Shown: piece after piece, positions 8,966 through 22,120 of the stretch
Position numbering within the stretch: position 1 is the first letter of the stretch
How the letters are laid out: the number at the start of each line of letters is the position of its first letter
Assembly: GCA_029168955.1 (NCBI GenBank)
Contig: JAPDOI010000429.1
Span: 402,501 to 466,500 of the forward strand
Source: Aplectana chamaeleonis
Taxonomy: Eukaryota > Nematoda > Chromadorea > Rhabditida > Cosmocercidae
Reading direction: 5' to 3'
DNA: 64,000 nt
Notes under the pieces: generated by a model
The model's input: only the letters and a program-made list of their open reading frames with translations
What the model was told of the DNA's origin: nothing
The model's database searches: none
Translations under genes and position numbers: made by a program

Positions 8966-11900
8966 CTAAGTGCATTTTCTGTAAATTTGAAATTGTAGAT
9001 CACATTTGATTTTTTTTTTAAATTGAGCATTCCCAATTCGGAGCACAGCAGCTTCCCAGTTGCAACCGATCCTCACTGCTGTAAAAACCTGGGAATTTTA
9101 CGTGCATTTTCTGAAAATTTAAAAATTTGAATTTGTAGATCACATTTACCTTTTTCAAATTGAGCAACTCCGATTCGGAGCACAGCAGCTTCCCAGTTGC
9201 AACCGATCCTCACTGCTGTAAAAACCTGGGAATTTTACGTGCATTTTCTGAAAATTTAAAAATTTGAATTTGTAGATCACATTTACCTTTTTCAAATTGA
9301 GCAACCCCAATTCGGAGCACAGCAGCTTCCCAGTTGCAACCGATCCTCACTGCTGTAAAAACCTGGGAATTTTACGTGCATTTTCTGAAAATTTAAAAAT
9401 TTGAATTTGTAGATCACATTTACCTTTTTCAAATTGATTTACTCCGATTCGGAGCACAGCAGCTTCCCAGTTGCAACCGATCCTCACTGCTGTAAAAACC
9501 TGGGAATTTTACGTGCATTTTCTGAAAATTTAAAAATTTGAATTTGTAGATCACATTTACCTTTTTCAAATTGAGCAACTCCGATTCGGAGCACAGCAGC
9601 TTCCCAGTTGCAACCGATCCTCACTGCTGTAAAAACCTGGGAATTTTACGTGCATTTTCTGAAAATTTAAAAATTTGAATTTGTAGATCACATTTACCTT
9701 TTTCAAATTGATTTACTCCGATTCGGAGCACAGCAGCTTCGCAGTTGCAACCGATCCTCACTGCTGTAAAAACCTGGGAATTTTACGTGCATTTTCTGAA
9801 AATTTAAAAATTTGAATTTGTAGATCACATTTACCTTTTTCAAATTGAGCAACCCCAATTCGGAGCACAGCAGCTTCCCAGTTGCAACCGATCCTCACTG
9901 CTGTAAAAACCTGGGAATTTTACGTGCATTTTCTGAAAATTTAAAAATTTGAATTTGTAGATCACATTTACCTTTTTCAAATTGAGCAACTCCGATTCGG
10001 AGCACAGCAGCTTCCCAGTTGCAACCGATCCTCACTGCTGTAAAAACCTGGGAATTTTACGTGCATTTTCTGAAAATTTAAAAATTTGAATTTGTAGATC
10101 ACATTTACCTTTTTCAAATTGAGCAACTCCGATTCGGAGCACAGCAGCTTCCCAGTTGCAACCGATCCTCACTGCTGTAAAAACCTGGGAATTTTACGTG
10201 CATTTTCTGAAAATTTAAAAATTTGAATTTGTAGATCACATTTACCTTTTTCAAATTGAGCAACCCCGATTCGGAGCACAGCAGCTTCCCAGTTGCAACC
10301 GATCCTCACTGCTGTAAAAACCTGGGAATTTTACGTGCATTTTCTGAAAATTTAAAAATTTGAATTTGTAGATCACATTTACCTTTTTCAAATTGAGCAA
10401 CTCCTGATTCGGAGCACAGCAGCTTCCCAGTTGCAACCGATCCTCACTGCTGTAAAAACCTGGGAATTTTACGTGCATTTTCTGAAAATTTAAAAATTTG
10501 AATTTGTAGATCACATTTACCTTTTTCAAATTGAGCAACTCCGATTCGGAGCACAGCAGCTTCCCAGTTGCAACCGATCCTCACTGCTGTAAAAACCTGG
10601 GAATTTTACGTGCATTTTCTGAAAATTTAAAAATTTGAATTTGTAGATCACATTTACCTTTTTCAAATTGAGCAACTCCGATTCGGAGCACAGCAGCTTC
10701 CCAGTTGCAACCGATCCTCACTGCTGTAAAAACCTGGGAATTTTACGTGCATTTTCTGAAAATTTAAAAATTTGAATTTGTAGATCACATTTACCTTTTT
10801 CAAATTGAGCAACTCCGATTCGGAGCACAGCAGCTTCCCAGTTGCAACCGATCCTCACTGCTGTAAAAACCTGGGAATTTTACGTGCATTTTCTGAAAAT
10901 TTAAAAATTTGAATTTGTAGATCACATTTACCTTTTTCAAATTGAGCAACTCCGATTCGGAGCACAGCAGCTTCCCAGTTGCAACCGATCCTCACTGCTG
11001 TAAAAACCTGGGAATTTTACGTGCATTTTCTGAAAATTTAAAAATTTGAATTTGTAGATCACATTTACCTTTTTCAAATTGAGCAACTCCGATTCGGAGC
11101 ACAGCAGCTTCCCAGTTGCAACCGATCCTCACTGCTGTAAAAACCTGGGAATTTTACGTGCATTTTCTGAAAATTTAAAAATTTGAATTTGTAGATCACA
11201 TTTACCTTTTTCAAATTGAGCAATCCTGATTCGGAGCACAGCAGCTTCCCAGTTGCAACCGATCCTCACTGCTGTAAAAACCTGGGAATTTTACGTGCAT
11301 TTTCTGAAAATTTAAAAATTTGAATTTGTAGATCACATTTACCTTTTTCAAATTGAGCAACTCCGATTCGGAGCACAGCAGCTTCCCAGTTGCAACCGAT
11401 CCTCACTGCTGTAAAAACCTGGGAATTTTACGTGCATTTTCTGAAAATTTAAAAATTTGAATTTGTAGATCACATTTACCTTTTTCAAATTGAGCAACTC
11501 CGATTCGGAGCACAGCAGCTTCCCAGTTGCAACCGATCCTCACTGCTGTAAAAACCTGGGAATTTTACGTGCATTTTCTGAAAATTTAAAAATTTGAATT
11601 TGTAGATCACATTTACCTTTTTCAAATTGATTTACTCCGATTCGGAGCACAGCAGCTTCCCAGTTGCAACCGATCCTCACTGCTGTAAAAACCTGGGAAT
11701 TTTACGTGCATTTTCTGAAAATTTAAAAATTTGAATTTGTAGATCACATTTACCTTTTTCAAATTGAGCAACTCCGATTCGGAGCACAGCAGCTTCCCAG
11801 TTGCAACCGATCCTCACTGCTGTAAAAACCTGGGAATTTTACGTGCATTTTCTGAAAATTTAAAAATTTGAATTTGTAGATCACATTTACCTTTTTCAAA

Positions 11901-14900
11901 TTGAGCAACCCTGATTCGGAGCACAGCAGCTTCCCAGTTGCAACCGATCCTCACTGCTGTAAAAACCTGGGAATTTTACGTGCATTTTCTGAAAATTTAA
12001 AAATTTGAATTTGTAGATCACATTTACCTTTTTCAAATTGAGCAACTCCGATTCGGAGCACAGCAGCTTCCCAGTTGCAACCGATCCTCACTGCTGTAAA
12101 AACCTGGGAATTTTACGTGCATTTTCTGAAAATTTAAAAATTTGAATTTGTAGATCACATTTACCTTTTTCAAATTGAGCAACCCCAATTCGGAGCACAG
12201 CAGCTTCCCAGTTGCAACCGATCCTCACTGCTGTAAAAACCTGGGAATTTTAGGTGCATTTTCTGAAAATTTAAAAATTTGAATTTGTAGATCACATTTA
12301 CCTTTTTCAAATTGATTTACTCCGATTCGGAGCACAGCAGCTTCCCAGTTGCAACCGATCCTCACTGCTGTAAAAACCTGGGAATTTTACGTGCATTTTC
12401 TGAAAATTTAAAAATTTGAATTTGTAGATCACATTTACCTTTTTCAAATTGAGCAACCCCAATTCGGAGCACAGCAGCTTCCCAGTTGCAACCGATCCTC
12501 ACTGCTGTAAAAACCTGGGAATTTTAGGTGCATTTTCTGAAAATTTAAAAATTTGAATTTGTAGATCACATTTACCTTTTTCAAATTGAGCAACTCCGAT
12601 TCGGAGCACAGCAGCTTCCCAGTTGCAACCGATCCTCACTGCTGTAAAAACCTGGGAATTTTACGTGCATTTTCTGAAAATTTAAAAATTTGAATTTGTA
12701 GATCACATTTACCTTTTTCAAATTGAGCAACTCCGATTCGGAGCACAGCAGCTTCCCAGTTGCAACCGATCCTCACTGCTGTAAAAACCTGGGAATTTTA
12801 CGTGCATTTTCTGAAAATTTAAAAATTTGAATTTGTAGATCACATTTACCTTTTTCAAATTGAGCAACTCCGATTCGGAGCACAGCAGCTTCCCAGTTGC
12901 AACCGATCCTCTTTGCTGTAAGAACCTGGGAATTTTACGTGCATTTTCTGAAAACTTAAAAATTTGAATTTGTAGATCACATTTACCTTTTTCAAATTGA
13001 GCAACTCCGATTCGAGCACAGCAGCTTCCCAGTTGCTACCGATCCTCACTGCTGTAAAAACTTGAGAATTTTACGTGCATTTTTTGTAAATTTAAAAATT
13101 TGAATTTGTAGATCACATTTACCTTTTTCAAATTGAGCAACCCCAATTCGAAGCACAGCAGCTTCCCAGTTGCACCCGATCCTCACTGCTGTAAAAACCT
13201 GGGAATTTTACGTGCATTTTCTGAAAATTTAAAAATTTGAATTTGTAGATCACATTTACCTTTTTCAAATTGAGCAACCCGATTCGGAGCACAGCAGCTT
13301 CCCAGTTGCAACCGATCCTCACTGCTGTAAAAACCTGGGAATTTTAGATGCATTTTCTGAAAATTTAAAAATTTGAATTTGTAGATCACATTTACCTTTT
13401 TCAAATTGAGCAACTCCTGATTCGGAGCACAGCAGCTTCCCAGTTGCAAGCGATCCTCACTGCTGTAAAAACCTGGGAGTTTTACGTGCATTTTCTGAAA
13501 ATTTAAAAATTTGAATTTGTAGATCACATTTACCTTTTTCAAATTGAGCAACTCCGATTCGGAGCACAGCAGCTTCCCAGTTGCAACCGATCCTCACTGC
13601 TGTAAAAACCTGGGAATTTTACGTGCATTTTCTGAAAATTTAAAAATTTGAATTTGTAGATCACATTTACCTTTTTCAAATTGAGCAACTCCGATTCGGA
13701 GCAGAGCAGCTTCCCAGTTGCAACCAATCCTCACTGCTGTAAAAACCTGGAAATTTTAGGTGCATTTTCTGAAAATTTAAAAATTTGAATTTGTAGATCA
13801 CATTTACCTTTTTCAAATTGAGCAACTCCGATTCGGAGCACAGCAGCTTCCCAGTTGCAACCGATCCTCACTGCTGTAAAAACCTGGGAATTTTACGTGC
13901 ATTTTCTGAAAATTTAAAAATTTGAATTTGTAGATCACATTTACCTTTTTCAAATTGAGCAACTCCGATTCGGAGCACAGCAGCTTCCCAGTTGCAACCG
14001 ATCCTCACTGCTGTAAAAACCTGGAAATTTTAGGTGCATTTTCTGAAAATTTAAAATTTTGAATTTGTAGATCACATTTACCTTTTTCAAATTGAGCAAC
14101 TCCTGATTCGGAGCACAGCAGCTTCCCAGTTGCAACCGATCCTCACTGCTGTAAAAATCTGGGAACTCTAGATACATTTTCTGAAAATTTGAAAATTTGA
14201 ATTTGTAGATCACATTTACCTTTTTCAAATTGAGCAACTCCGATTCGGAGCACAGCAGCTTCCCAGTTGCAACCGATCCTCACTGCTGTAAAAACCTGGG
14301 AATTTTACGTGCATTTTCTGAAAATTTAAAAATTTGAATTTGTAGATCACATTTACCTTTTTCAAATTGAGCAACCCCAATTCGGAGCACAGCAGCTTCC
14401 CAGTTGCAACCGATCCTCACTGCTGTAAAAACCTGGGAATTTTAGGTGCATTTTCTGAAAATTTAAAAATTTGAATTTGTAGATCACATTTACCTTTTTC
14501 AAATTGAGCAACTCCGATTCGGAGCACAGCAGCTTCCCAGTTGCAACCGATCCTCACTGCTGTAAAAACCTGGGAATTTTACGTGCATTTTCTGAAAATT
14601 TAAAAATTTGAATTTGTAGATCACATTTACCTTTTTCAAATTGATTTACTCCGATTCGGAGCACAGCAGCTTCCCAGTTGCAACCGATCCTCACTGCTGT
14701 AAAAACCTGGGAATTTTACGTGCATTTTCTGAAAATTTAAAAATTTGAATTTGTAGATCACATTTACCTTTTTCAAATTGAGCAACCCCAATTCGGAGCA
14801 CAGCAGCTTCCCAGTTGCAACCGATCCTCACTGCTGTAAAAACCTGGGAATTTTAGGTGCATTTTCTGAAAATTTAAAAATTTGAATTTGTAGATCACAT

Positions 14901-17900
14901 TTACCTTTTTCAAATTGAGCAACTCCGATTCGGAGCACAGCAGCTTCCCAGTTGCAACCGATCCTCACTGCTGTAAAAACCTGGGAATTTTAGGTGCATT
15001 TTCTGAAAATTTAAAAATTTGAATTTGTAGATCACATTTACCTTTTTCAAATTGAGCAACTCCGATTCGGAGCACAGCAGCTTCCCAGTTGCAACCGATC
15101 CTCACTGCTGTAAAAACCTGGGAATTTTACGTGCATTTTCTGAAAATTTAAAAATTTGAATTTGTAGATCACATTTACCTTTTTCAAATTGAGCAACTCC
15201 GATTCGGAGCACAGCAGCTTCCCAGTTGCAACCGATCCTCACTGCTGTAAAAACCTGGGAATTTTACGTGCATTTTCTGAAAATTTAAAAATTTGAATTT
15301 GTAGATCACATTTACCTTTTTCAAATTGAGCGAATCCGATTCGGAGCACAGCAGCTTCCCAGTTGCAACCGATCCTCACTGCTGTAAAAACCTGGGAATT
15401 TTACGTGCATTTTCTGAAAATTTAAAAATTTGAATTTGTAGATCACATTTACCTTTTTCAAATTGAGCAACTCCGATTCGGAGCACAGCAGCTTCCCAGT
15501 TGCAACCGATCCTCACTGCTGTAAAAACCTGGGAATTTTACGTGCATTTTCTGAAAATTTAAAAATTTGAATTTGTAGATCACATTTACCTTTTTCAATT
15601 GAGCATTCCCAATTCGGAGCACAGCAGCTTCCCAGTTGCAACCGATCCTCACTGCTGTAAAAACCTGGGAATTTTACGTGCATTTTCTGAAAATTTAAAA
15701 ATTTGAATTTGTAGATCACATTTACCTTTTTCAAATTGAGCAACTCCGATTCGGAGCACAGCAGCTTCCCAGTTGCAACCGATCCTCACTGCTGTAAAAA
15801 CCTGGGAATTTTACGTGCATTTTCTGAAAATTTAAAAATTTGAATTTGTAGATCACATTTACCTTTTTCAAATTGAGCAGAGCAACCCCAATTCGGAGCA
15901 CAGCAGCTTCCCAGTTGCTACCGATCCTCACGGCTGTAAAAATCTGGGAATATTAGGTGCATTTTCTGAAAAAAATTGAAATTGTAGATCACATTTGATT
16001 TTTTTTAATTGAGCATTCCCAATTCGGAGCACAGCAGCTTCCCAGTTGCAACCGATCCTCACTGCTGTAAAAACCTGGGAATTTTACGTGCATTTTCTGA
16101 AAATTTAAAAATTTGAATTTGTAGATCACATTTACCTTTTTCAAATTGAGCAACCCCAATTCGGAGCACAGCAGCTTCCCAGTTGCAACCGATCCTCACT
16201 GCTGTAAAAACCTGGAAATTTTAGGTGCATTTTCTGAAAATTTAAAAATTTGAATTTGTAGATCACATTTACCTTTTTCAAATTGAGCAGAGCAACCCCA
16301 ATTCGGAGCACAGCAGCTTCCCAGTTGCAACCGATCCTCACTGCTGTAAAAACCTGGGAATTTTACGTGCATTTTCTGAAAATTTAAAAATTTGAATTTG
16401 TAGATCACATTTACCTTTTTCAAATTGAGCAACTCCGATTCGGAGCACAGCAGCTTCCCAGTTGCAACCGATCCTCACTGCTGTAAAAACCTGGGAATTT
16501 TAGGTGCATTTTCTGAAAATTTGAAAATTTGAATTTGTAGATCACATTTACCTTTTTCAAATTGAGCAACTCCGATTCGGAGCACAGCAGCTTCCCAGTT
16601 GCAACCGATCCTCACTGCTGTAAAAACCTGGGAATTTTACGTGCATTTTCTGAAAATTTAAAAATTTGAATTTGTAGATCACATTTACCTTTTTCAAATT
16701 GAGCAACTCCGATTCGGAGCACAGCAGCTTCCCAGTTGCAACCGATCCTCACTGCTGTAAAAACCTGGGAATTTTACGTGCATTTTCTGAAAATTTAAAA
16801 ATTTGAATTTGTAGATCACATTTAACTTTTTTAAATTGAGTAATCCCAATTCGGAGCACAGCAGCTTCTCAGTTGCAACCGATCCTCACTGCTGTAAAAA
16901 CCTGGGAATTTTCGGTGCATTTCCTGAAAATTTAAAAGTTTGAATTTGTAGATCTCATTTAACTTTTTTAAATTGAGTAACCCCAATTCGGAGCACAGCA
17001 GCTTCCCAGTTGCTACCGATCCTCACGGTTGTAAAAATTTGGGAATATTAGGTGCATTTTCTGAAAAAATTTGAAATTGTAGATCACACTTGATTTTTTC
17101 AAATTGAGCATTCCCAATTCGGAGCACAGCAGCTTCCCAGTTGCAACCGATCCTCACTGCTGTAAAAACCTGGGAATTTTACGTGCATTTTCTGAAAATT
17201 TAAAAATTTGAATTTGTAGATCACATTTACCTTTTTCAAATTGAGCAACTCCGATTCGGAGCACAGCAGCTTCCCAGTTGCAACCGATCCTCACTGCTGT
17301 AAAAATCTGGGAACTCTAGATACATTTTCTGAAAATTTGAAAATTTGAATTTGTAGATCACATTTACCTTTTTCAAATTGAGCAACTCCGATTCGGAGCA
17401 CAGCAGCTTCCCAGTTGCTACCGATCCTCGCAGCTGTAAAAACCTGGAATTTTTAGGTGCATTTTCTGAAAATTTGAAAATTTGAATTTGTAGATCACAT
17501 TTACCTTTTTCAAATTGAGCAACTCCGATTCGGAGCACAGCAGCTTCCCAGTTGCAACCGATCCTCACTGCTGTAAAAACCTGGGAATTTTACGTGCATT
17601 TTCTGAAAATTTAAAAATTTGAATTTGTAGATCACATTTACCTTTTTCAAATTGAGCAACTCCGATTCGGAGCACAGCAGCTTCCCAGTTGCAACCGATC
17701 CTCACTGCTGTAAAAATCTGGGAATTTTACGTGCATTTTCTGAAAATTTAAAAATTCGAATATGTAGATCACATTTACCTTTTTCAAATTGAGCAACTCC
17801 GATTCGGAGCACAGCAACATCGCAGTTGCAACCGATCCTCACTGCTGTAAAAAGCTGGGAATTTTACGTGCATTTTCTGAAAATTTAAAAATTTGAATTT

Positions 17901-20800
17901 GTAGATCACATTTACCTTTTTCAAATTGAGCAACTCCGATTCGGAGCACAGCAGCTTCCCAGTTGCAACCGATCCTCACTGCTGTAAAAATCTGGGAACT
18001 CTAGATACATTTTCTGAAAATTTGAAAATTTGAATTTGTAGATCACATTTACCTTTTTCAAATTGAGCAACTCCGATTCGGAGCACAGCAGCTTCCCAGT
18101 TGCAACCGATCCTCACTGCTGTAAAAATCTGGGAACTCTAGATACATTTTCTGAAAATTTGAAAATTTGAATTTGTAGATCACATTTACCTTTTTCAAAT
18201 TGAGCAACTCCTGATTCGGAGCACAGCAGCTTCCCAGTTGCTACCGATCCTCACGGCTGTAAAAATCTGGGAATATTAGGTGCATTTTCTGAAAATTTAA
18301 AAATTTGAATTTGTAGATCACATTTACCTTTTTCAAATTGAGCAACTCCGATTCGGAGCACAGCAGCTTCCCAGTTGCAACCGATCCTCACTGCTGTAAA
18401 AATCTGGGAACTCTAGATACATTTTCTGAAAATTTGAAAATTTGAATTTGTAGATCACATTTACCTTTTTCAAATTGAGCAACTCCGATTCGGAGCACAG
18501 CAGCTTCCCAGTTGCAACCGATCCTCACTGCTGTAAAAACCTGGGAATTTTACGTGCATTTTCTGAAAATTTAAAAATTTGAATTTGTAGATCACATTTA
18601 CCTTTTTCAAATTGAGCAACTCCGATTCGGAGCACAGCAGCTTCCCAGTTGCAACCGATCCTCACTGCTGTAAAAACCTGGGAATTTTACGTGCATTTTC
18701 TGAAAATTTAAAAATTTGAATTTGTAGATCACATTTACCTTTTTCAAATTGAGCAACTCCGATTCGGAGCACAGCAGCTTCCCAGTTGCAACCGATCCTC
18801 ACTGCTGTAAAAATCTGGGAACTCTAGATACATTTTCTGAAAATTTGAAAATTTGAATTTGTAGATCACATTTACCTTTTTCAAATTGAGCAACCCCAAT
18901 TCGGAGCACAGCAGCTTCCCAGTTGCAACCGATCCTCACTACTGTGAAAATCTGGGAAATTTGAGTGGAATTTCTAAAAATTCAAAAATTTCAAGTTGTA
19001 GATCACATTTACCTTTTTCAAATTGAGCAACTCCGATTCGGAGCACAGCAGCTTTCCAGTTGCTACCGATCCTCACGGCTGTAAAAATCTGGGAATATTA
19101 GGTGCATTTTCTGAAAAAAATTGAAATTGTAGATCACATTTACCTTTTTCAAATTGAGCAACTCCGATTCGGAGCACAGCAACATCGCAGTTGCAACCGA
19201 TCCTCACTGCTGTAAAAATCTGGGAATTTTACGTGCATTTTCTGAAAATTTAAAAATTTGAATTTGTAGATCACATTTACCTTTTTCAAATTGAGCAACT
19301 CCGATTCGGAGCACAGCAGCTTCCCAGTTGCAACCGATCCTCACTGCTGTAAAAATCTGGGAACTCTAGATACATTTTCTGAAAATTTGAAAATTTGAAT
19401 TTGTAGATCACATTTACCTTTTTCAAATTGAGCAACTCCGATTCGGAGCACAGCAGCTTCCCAGTTGCAACCGATCCTCACTGCTGTAAAAATCTGGGAA
19501 CTCTAGATACATTTTCTGAAAATTTGAATTTGTAGATCACATTTACCTTTTTCAAATTGAGCAACTCCGATTCGGAGCACAGCAGCTGCCGAGTTGCTAC
19601 CGATCCTCACTGCTGTAAAAACCTGGGAATTTTACGTGCATTTTCTGAAAATTTAAAAATTTGAATTTGTAGATCACATTTACCTTTTTCAAATTGAGCA
19701 ACTCCGATTCGGAGCACAGCAGCTTCCCAGTTGCTACCGATCCTCACGGCTGTAAAAATCTGGGAATATTAGGTGCATTTTCTGAAAAAAATTGAAATTG
19801 TAGATCACATTTGATTTTTTTTTATTGAGCATTCCCAATTCGGAGCACAGCAGCTTCCCAGTTGCAACCGATCCTCACTGCTGTAAAAACCTGGGAATTT
19901 TACGTGCATTTTCTGAAAATTTCAATTTGTAGATCACATTTGAATTTTTTAAATTGAGCGATCCCGATTCGGAGCACAGCAGCTTCCCAGTTTCAACCGA
20001 TCCTCTCAGCTGTAAAAATCTGGGAACTCTAGATGCATTTTCTGAAAATTTGAAAATTTGAATTTGTAGATCACATTTACCTTTTTCAAATTGAGCAACT
20101 CCGATTCGGAGCACAGCAGCTTCCCAGTTGCAACCGATCCTCACTGCTGTAAAAATCTGGGAACTCTAGATACATTTTCTGAAAATTTGAAAATTTGAAT
20201 TTGTAGATCACATTTACCTTTTTCAAATTGAGCAACTCCTGATTCGGAGCACAGCAGCTTCCCAATTGCAACCGATCCTCACTGCTGTGAAAATCTGGGA
20301 TTTTTAGGTGCATTTTCTGAGAATTTGGAAAATTTGAATTTGTAGATCACATTTCAATTTCTTTTCAAATTGAGCAATCACGAATCGGAGCACAGCAGCT
20401 TCCCAATTGCAACCGATCCTCACTGCTGTGAAAATCTGGGATTTTTAGGTGCATTTTCTGAAAATTTAAAAATTTGAATTTGTAGATCACATTTACCTTT
20501 TTCAAATTGAGCAACTCCTGATTCGGAGCACAGCAGCTTCCCAGTTGCAACCGATCCTCACTGCTGTAAAAATCTGGGAATTTTAGATGCATTTTCTGAA
20601 AATTTAAAAATTTGAATTTGTAGATCACATTTACCTTTTTCAAATTGAGCAACTCCTGATTCGGAGCACAGCAGCTTCCCAGTTGCAACCGATCCTCACT
20701 GCTGTAAAAATCTGGGAATTTTAGATGCATTTTCTGAAAATTTAAAAATTTGAATTTGTAGATCACATTTACCTTTTTCAAATTGAGCAGTCCCGATTCG
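8966..20800. repeat. Satellite array, left half: 137-bp monomers (type A)
   Basis: About 86 head-to-tail monomers with a 137-bp period, measured between successive GATTCGGAGCACAGC blocks (for example 9583, 9720, 9857). Each has CCGATTCGGAGCACAGCAGC, TTGCAACCGATCCTCACTGC, AAAACCTGGGAATTTTACG, and an AT-rich tail with AAATTTAAAAATTTGAATTT. Variant linkers (GCAACTCC, GCAACCCC, GATTTACTCC, CTCCTGATT) and a GGGAACTCTAGATAC variant recur in blocks, which points to multi-monomer duplication. Minus-strand frames through the monomers are accidental. Confidence 0.97.
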
Positions 20801-22120
20801 GAGCACAGCAGCTTCCCAGTTGCTATCGATCCTCGCTGCTGTAAAATTCTGGGAGTTCTAGGTACATTTTCAGAAATTTTTTAAATTTGAATTTGTTGAT
20901 CACATTTGAATTTTTTAAATTGAGCGATCCCGATTCGGAGCACAGCAGCTTCCCAGTTGCTACCGATCCTCACTGCTGTTAAAATCTGGGAATTTTGGTG
21001 CATTTCCTGAAAATTTAAAGATTTGAATTTGTAGATCACATTGACATTTTTTTAAATTGAGCAATCCCGATTCGGAGCATATTAGCTTCCCAGTTGCAAC
21101 CGGTCCTCACTGCTGTAAAAATCTGGGAACTATAGATGCATTTTCTGAAAATTTGAATTTGTAGATCACATTTACCTTTTTTTTCATTAAGCAACTCCGA
21201 TCCGGAGCACAGCAGCTTCTGAGTTGCTACCGATCCTCACTGCTGTAGAATCTGGGAATTTTAGGTGCATTCTCTGAAAATTAAAAAATTCGAATTTGTA
21301 GACCACATTAAACTTTTTTAAATTCAGCAACTCAGATTCGGAGCATAGTAGCTTCCCAGTTGCAACCGATCCTCACTGCTGTGAAAATCTGGGAATTCTA
21401 AATGCATTTCCTGAAAATTTAAAAATTTGAATTTGTAGATCACATTTGATTTTTTTTAAATTGAGCAGTCCCGATTTGGAACACAGCAGCTTCCCAGTTG
21501 CAACCGATCCTCACTTCTGTAAAAATCTGGGACTTTTAGGTGCATTTTCTGAAAATTTAAAAGTTTGAATTTGTAGATCTCGTTTAACCTTTTTCAAATT
21601 GAGCAACCTGATTCGGAGCACAGCAGCTTCCCAGTTGCAACCGATCCTGACTGTTGTAAAAATCTGGGAATTTTAGATGCTTTTTCTGTAAATTTGAATT
21701 TGTAGATCACATTTACCTTTTTGAAATTGAGCAGTCCCGATTTGGAACACAGCAGCTTCCCAGTTGCAACCGATCCTCACTTCTGTAAAAATCTGGGACT
21801 TTTAGGTGCATTTTCTGAAAATTTAAAAGTTTGAATTTGTAGATCTCGTTTAACCTTTTTAAAGTGAGCAATCCCGATTCGGAGCACAGCAGCTTCCCAG
21901 TTGCTACCAATCCTCACTGCTGTTTAAATCTGGGAATTTTGGGTGCATTTCCTGAAAATTCAAAAATTTGAATTTGTAGATCACATTTGACTTTTTTATA
22001 TTGAGCAATCCCGATTCGGAGCACAGCAGCTTCCCAGTTGCTATCGATCCTCACTGCTGTAAAAATCTGGGAATTTTAGGTGCATTTTCTGTAAATTTGA
22101 ATATGTAGATCACATTTAAT
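20801..22120. repeat. Satellite array, mixed and diverged transition zone
   Basis: About 10 monomers that combine type A marks (GAGCACAGC) with type B marks (GCTATCGATCC, GAGCAGTCCC) and carry more private substitutions and indels than either flank. Monomer length varies here. There is no insertion of unrelated DNA. Confidence 0.9.

Noticed and set aside
10251..21910. Minus-strand open frames through the satellite (repeated LLNLKKVNVIYKFKF peptides)
   Set aside because: They arise because some monomers are 138 bp (46 codons) and happen to lack stops. The frame breaks wherever monomers are 137 bp; there is no start context, splice support or codon bias.
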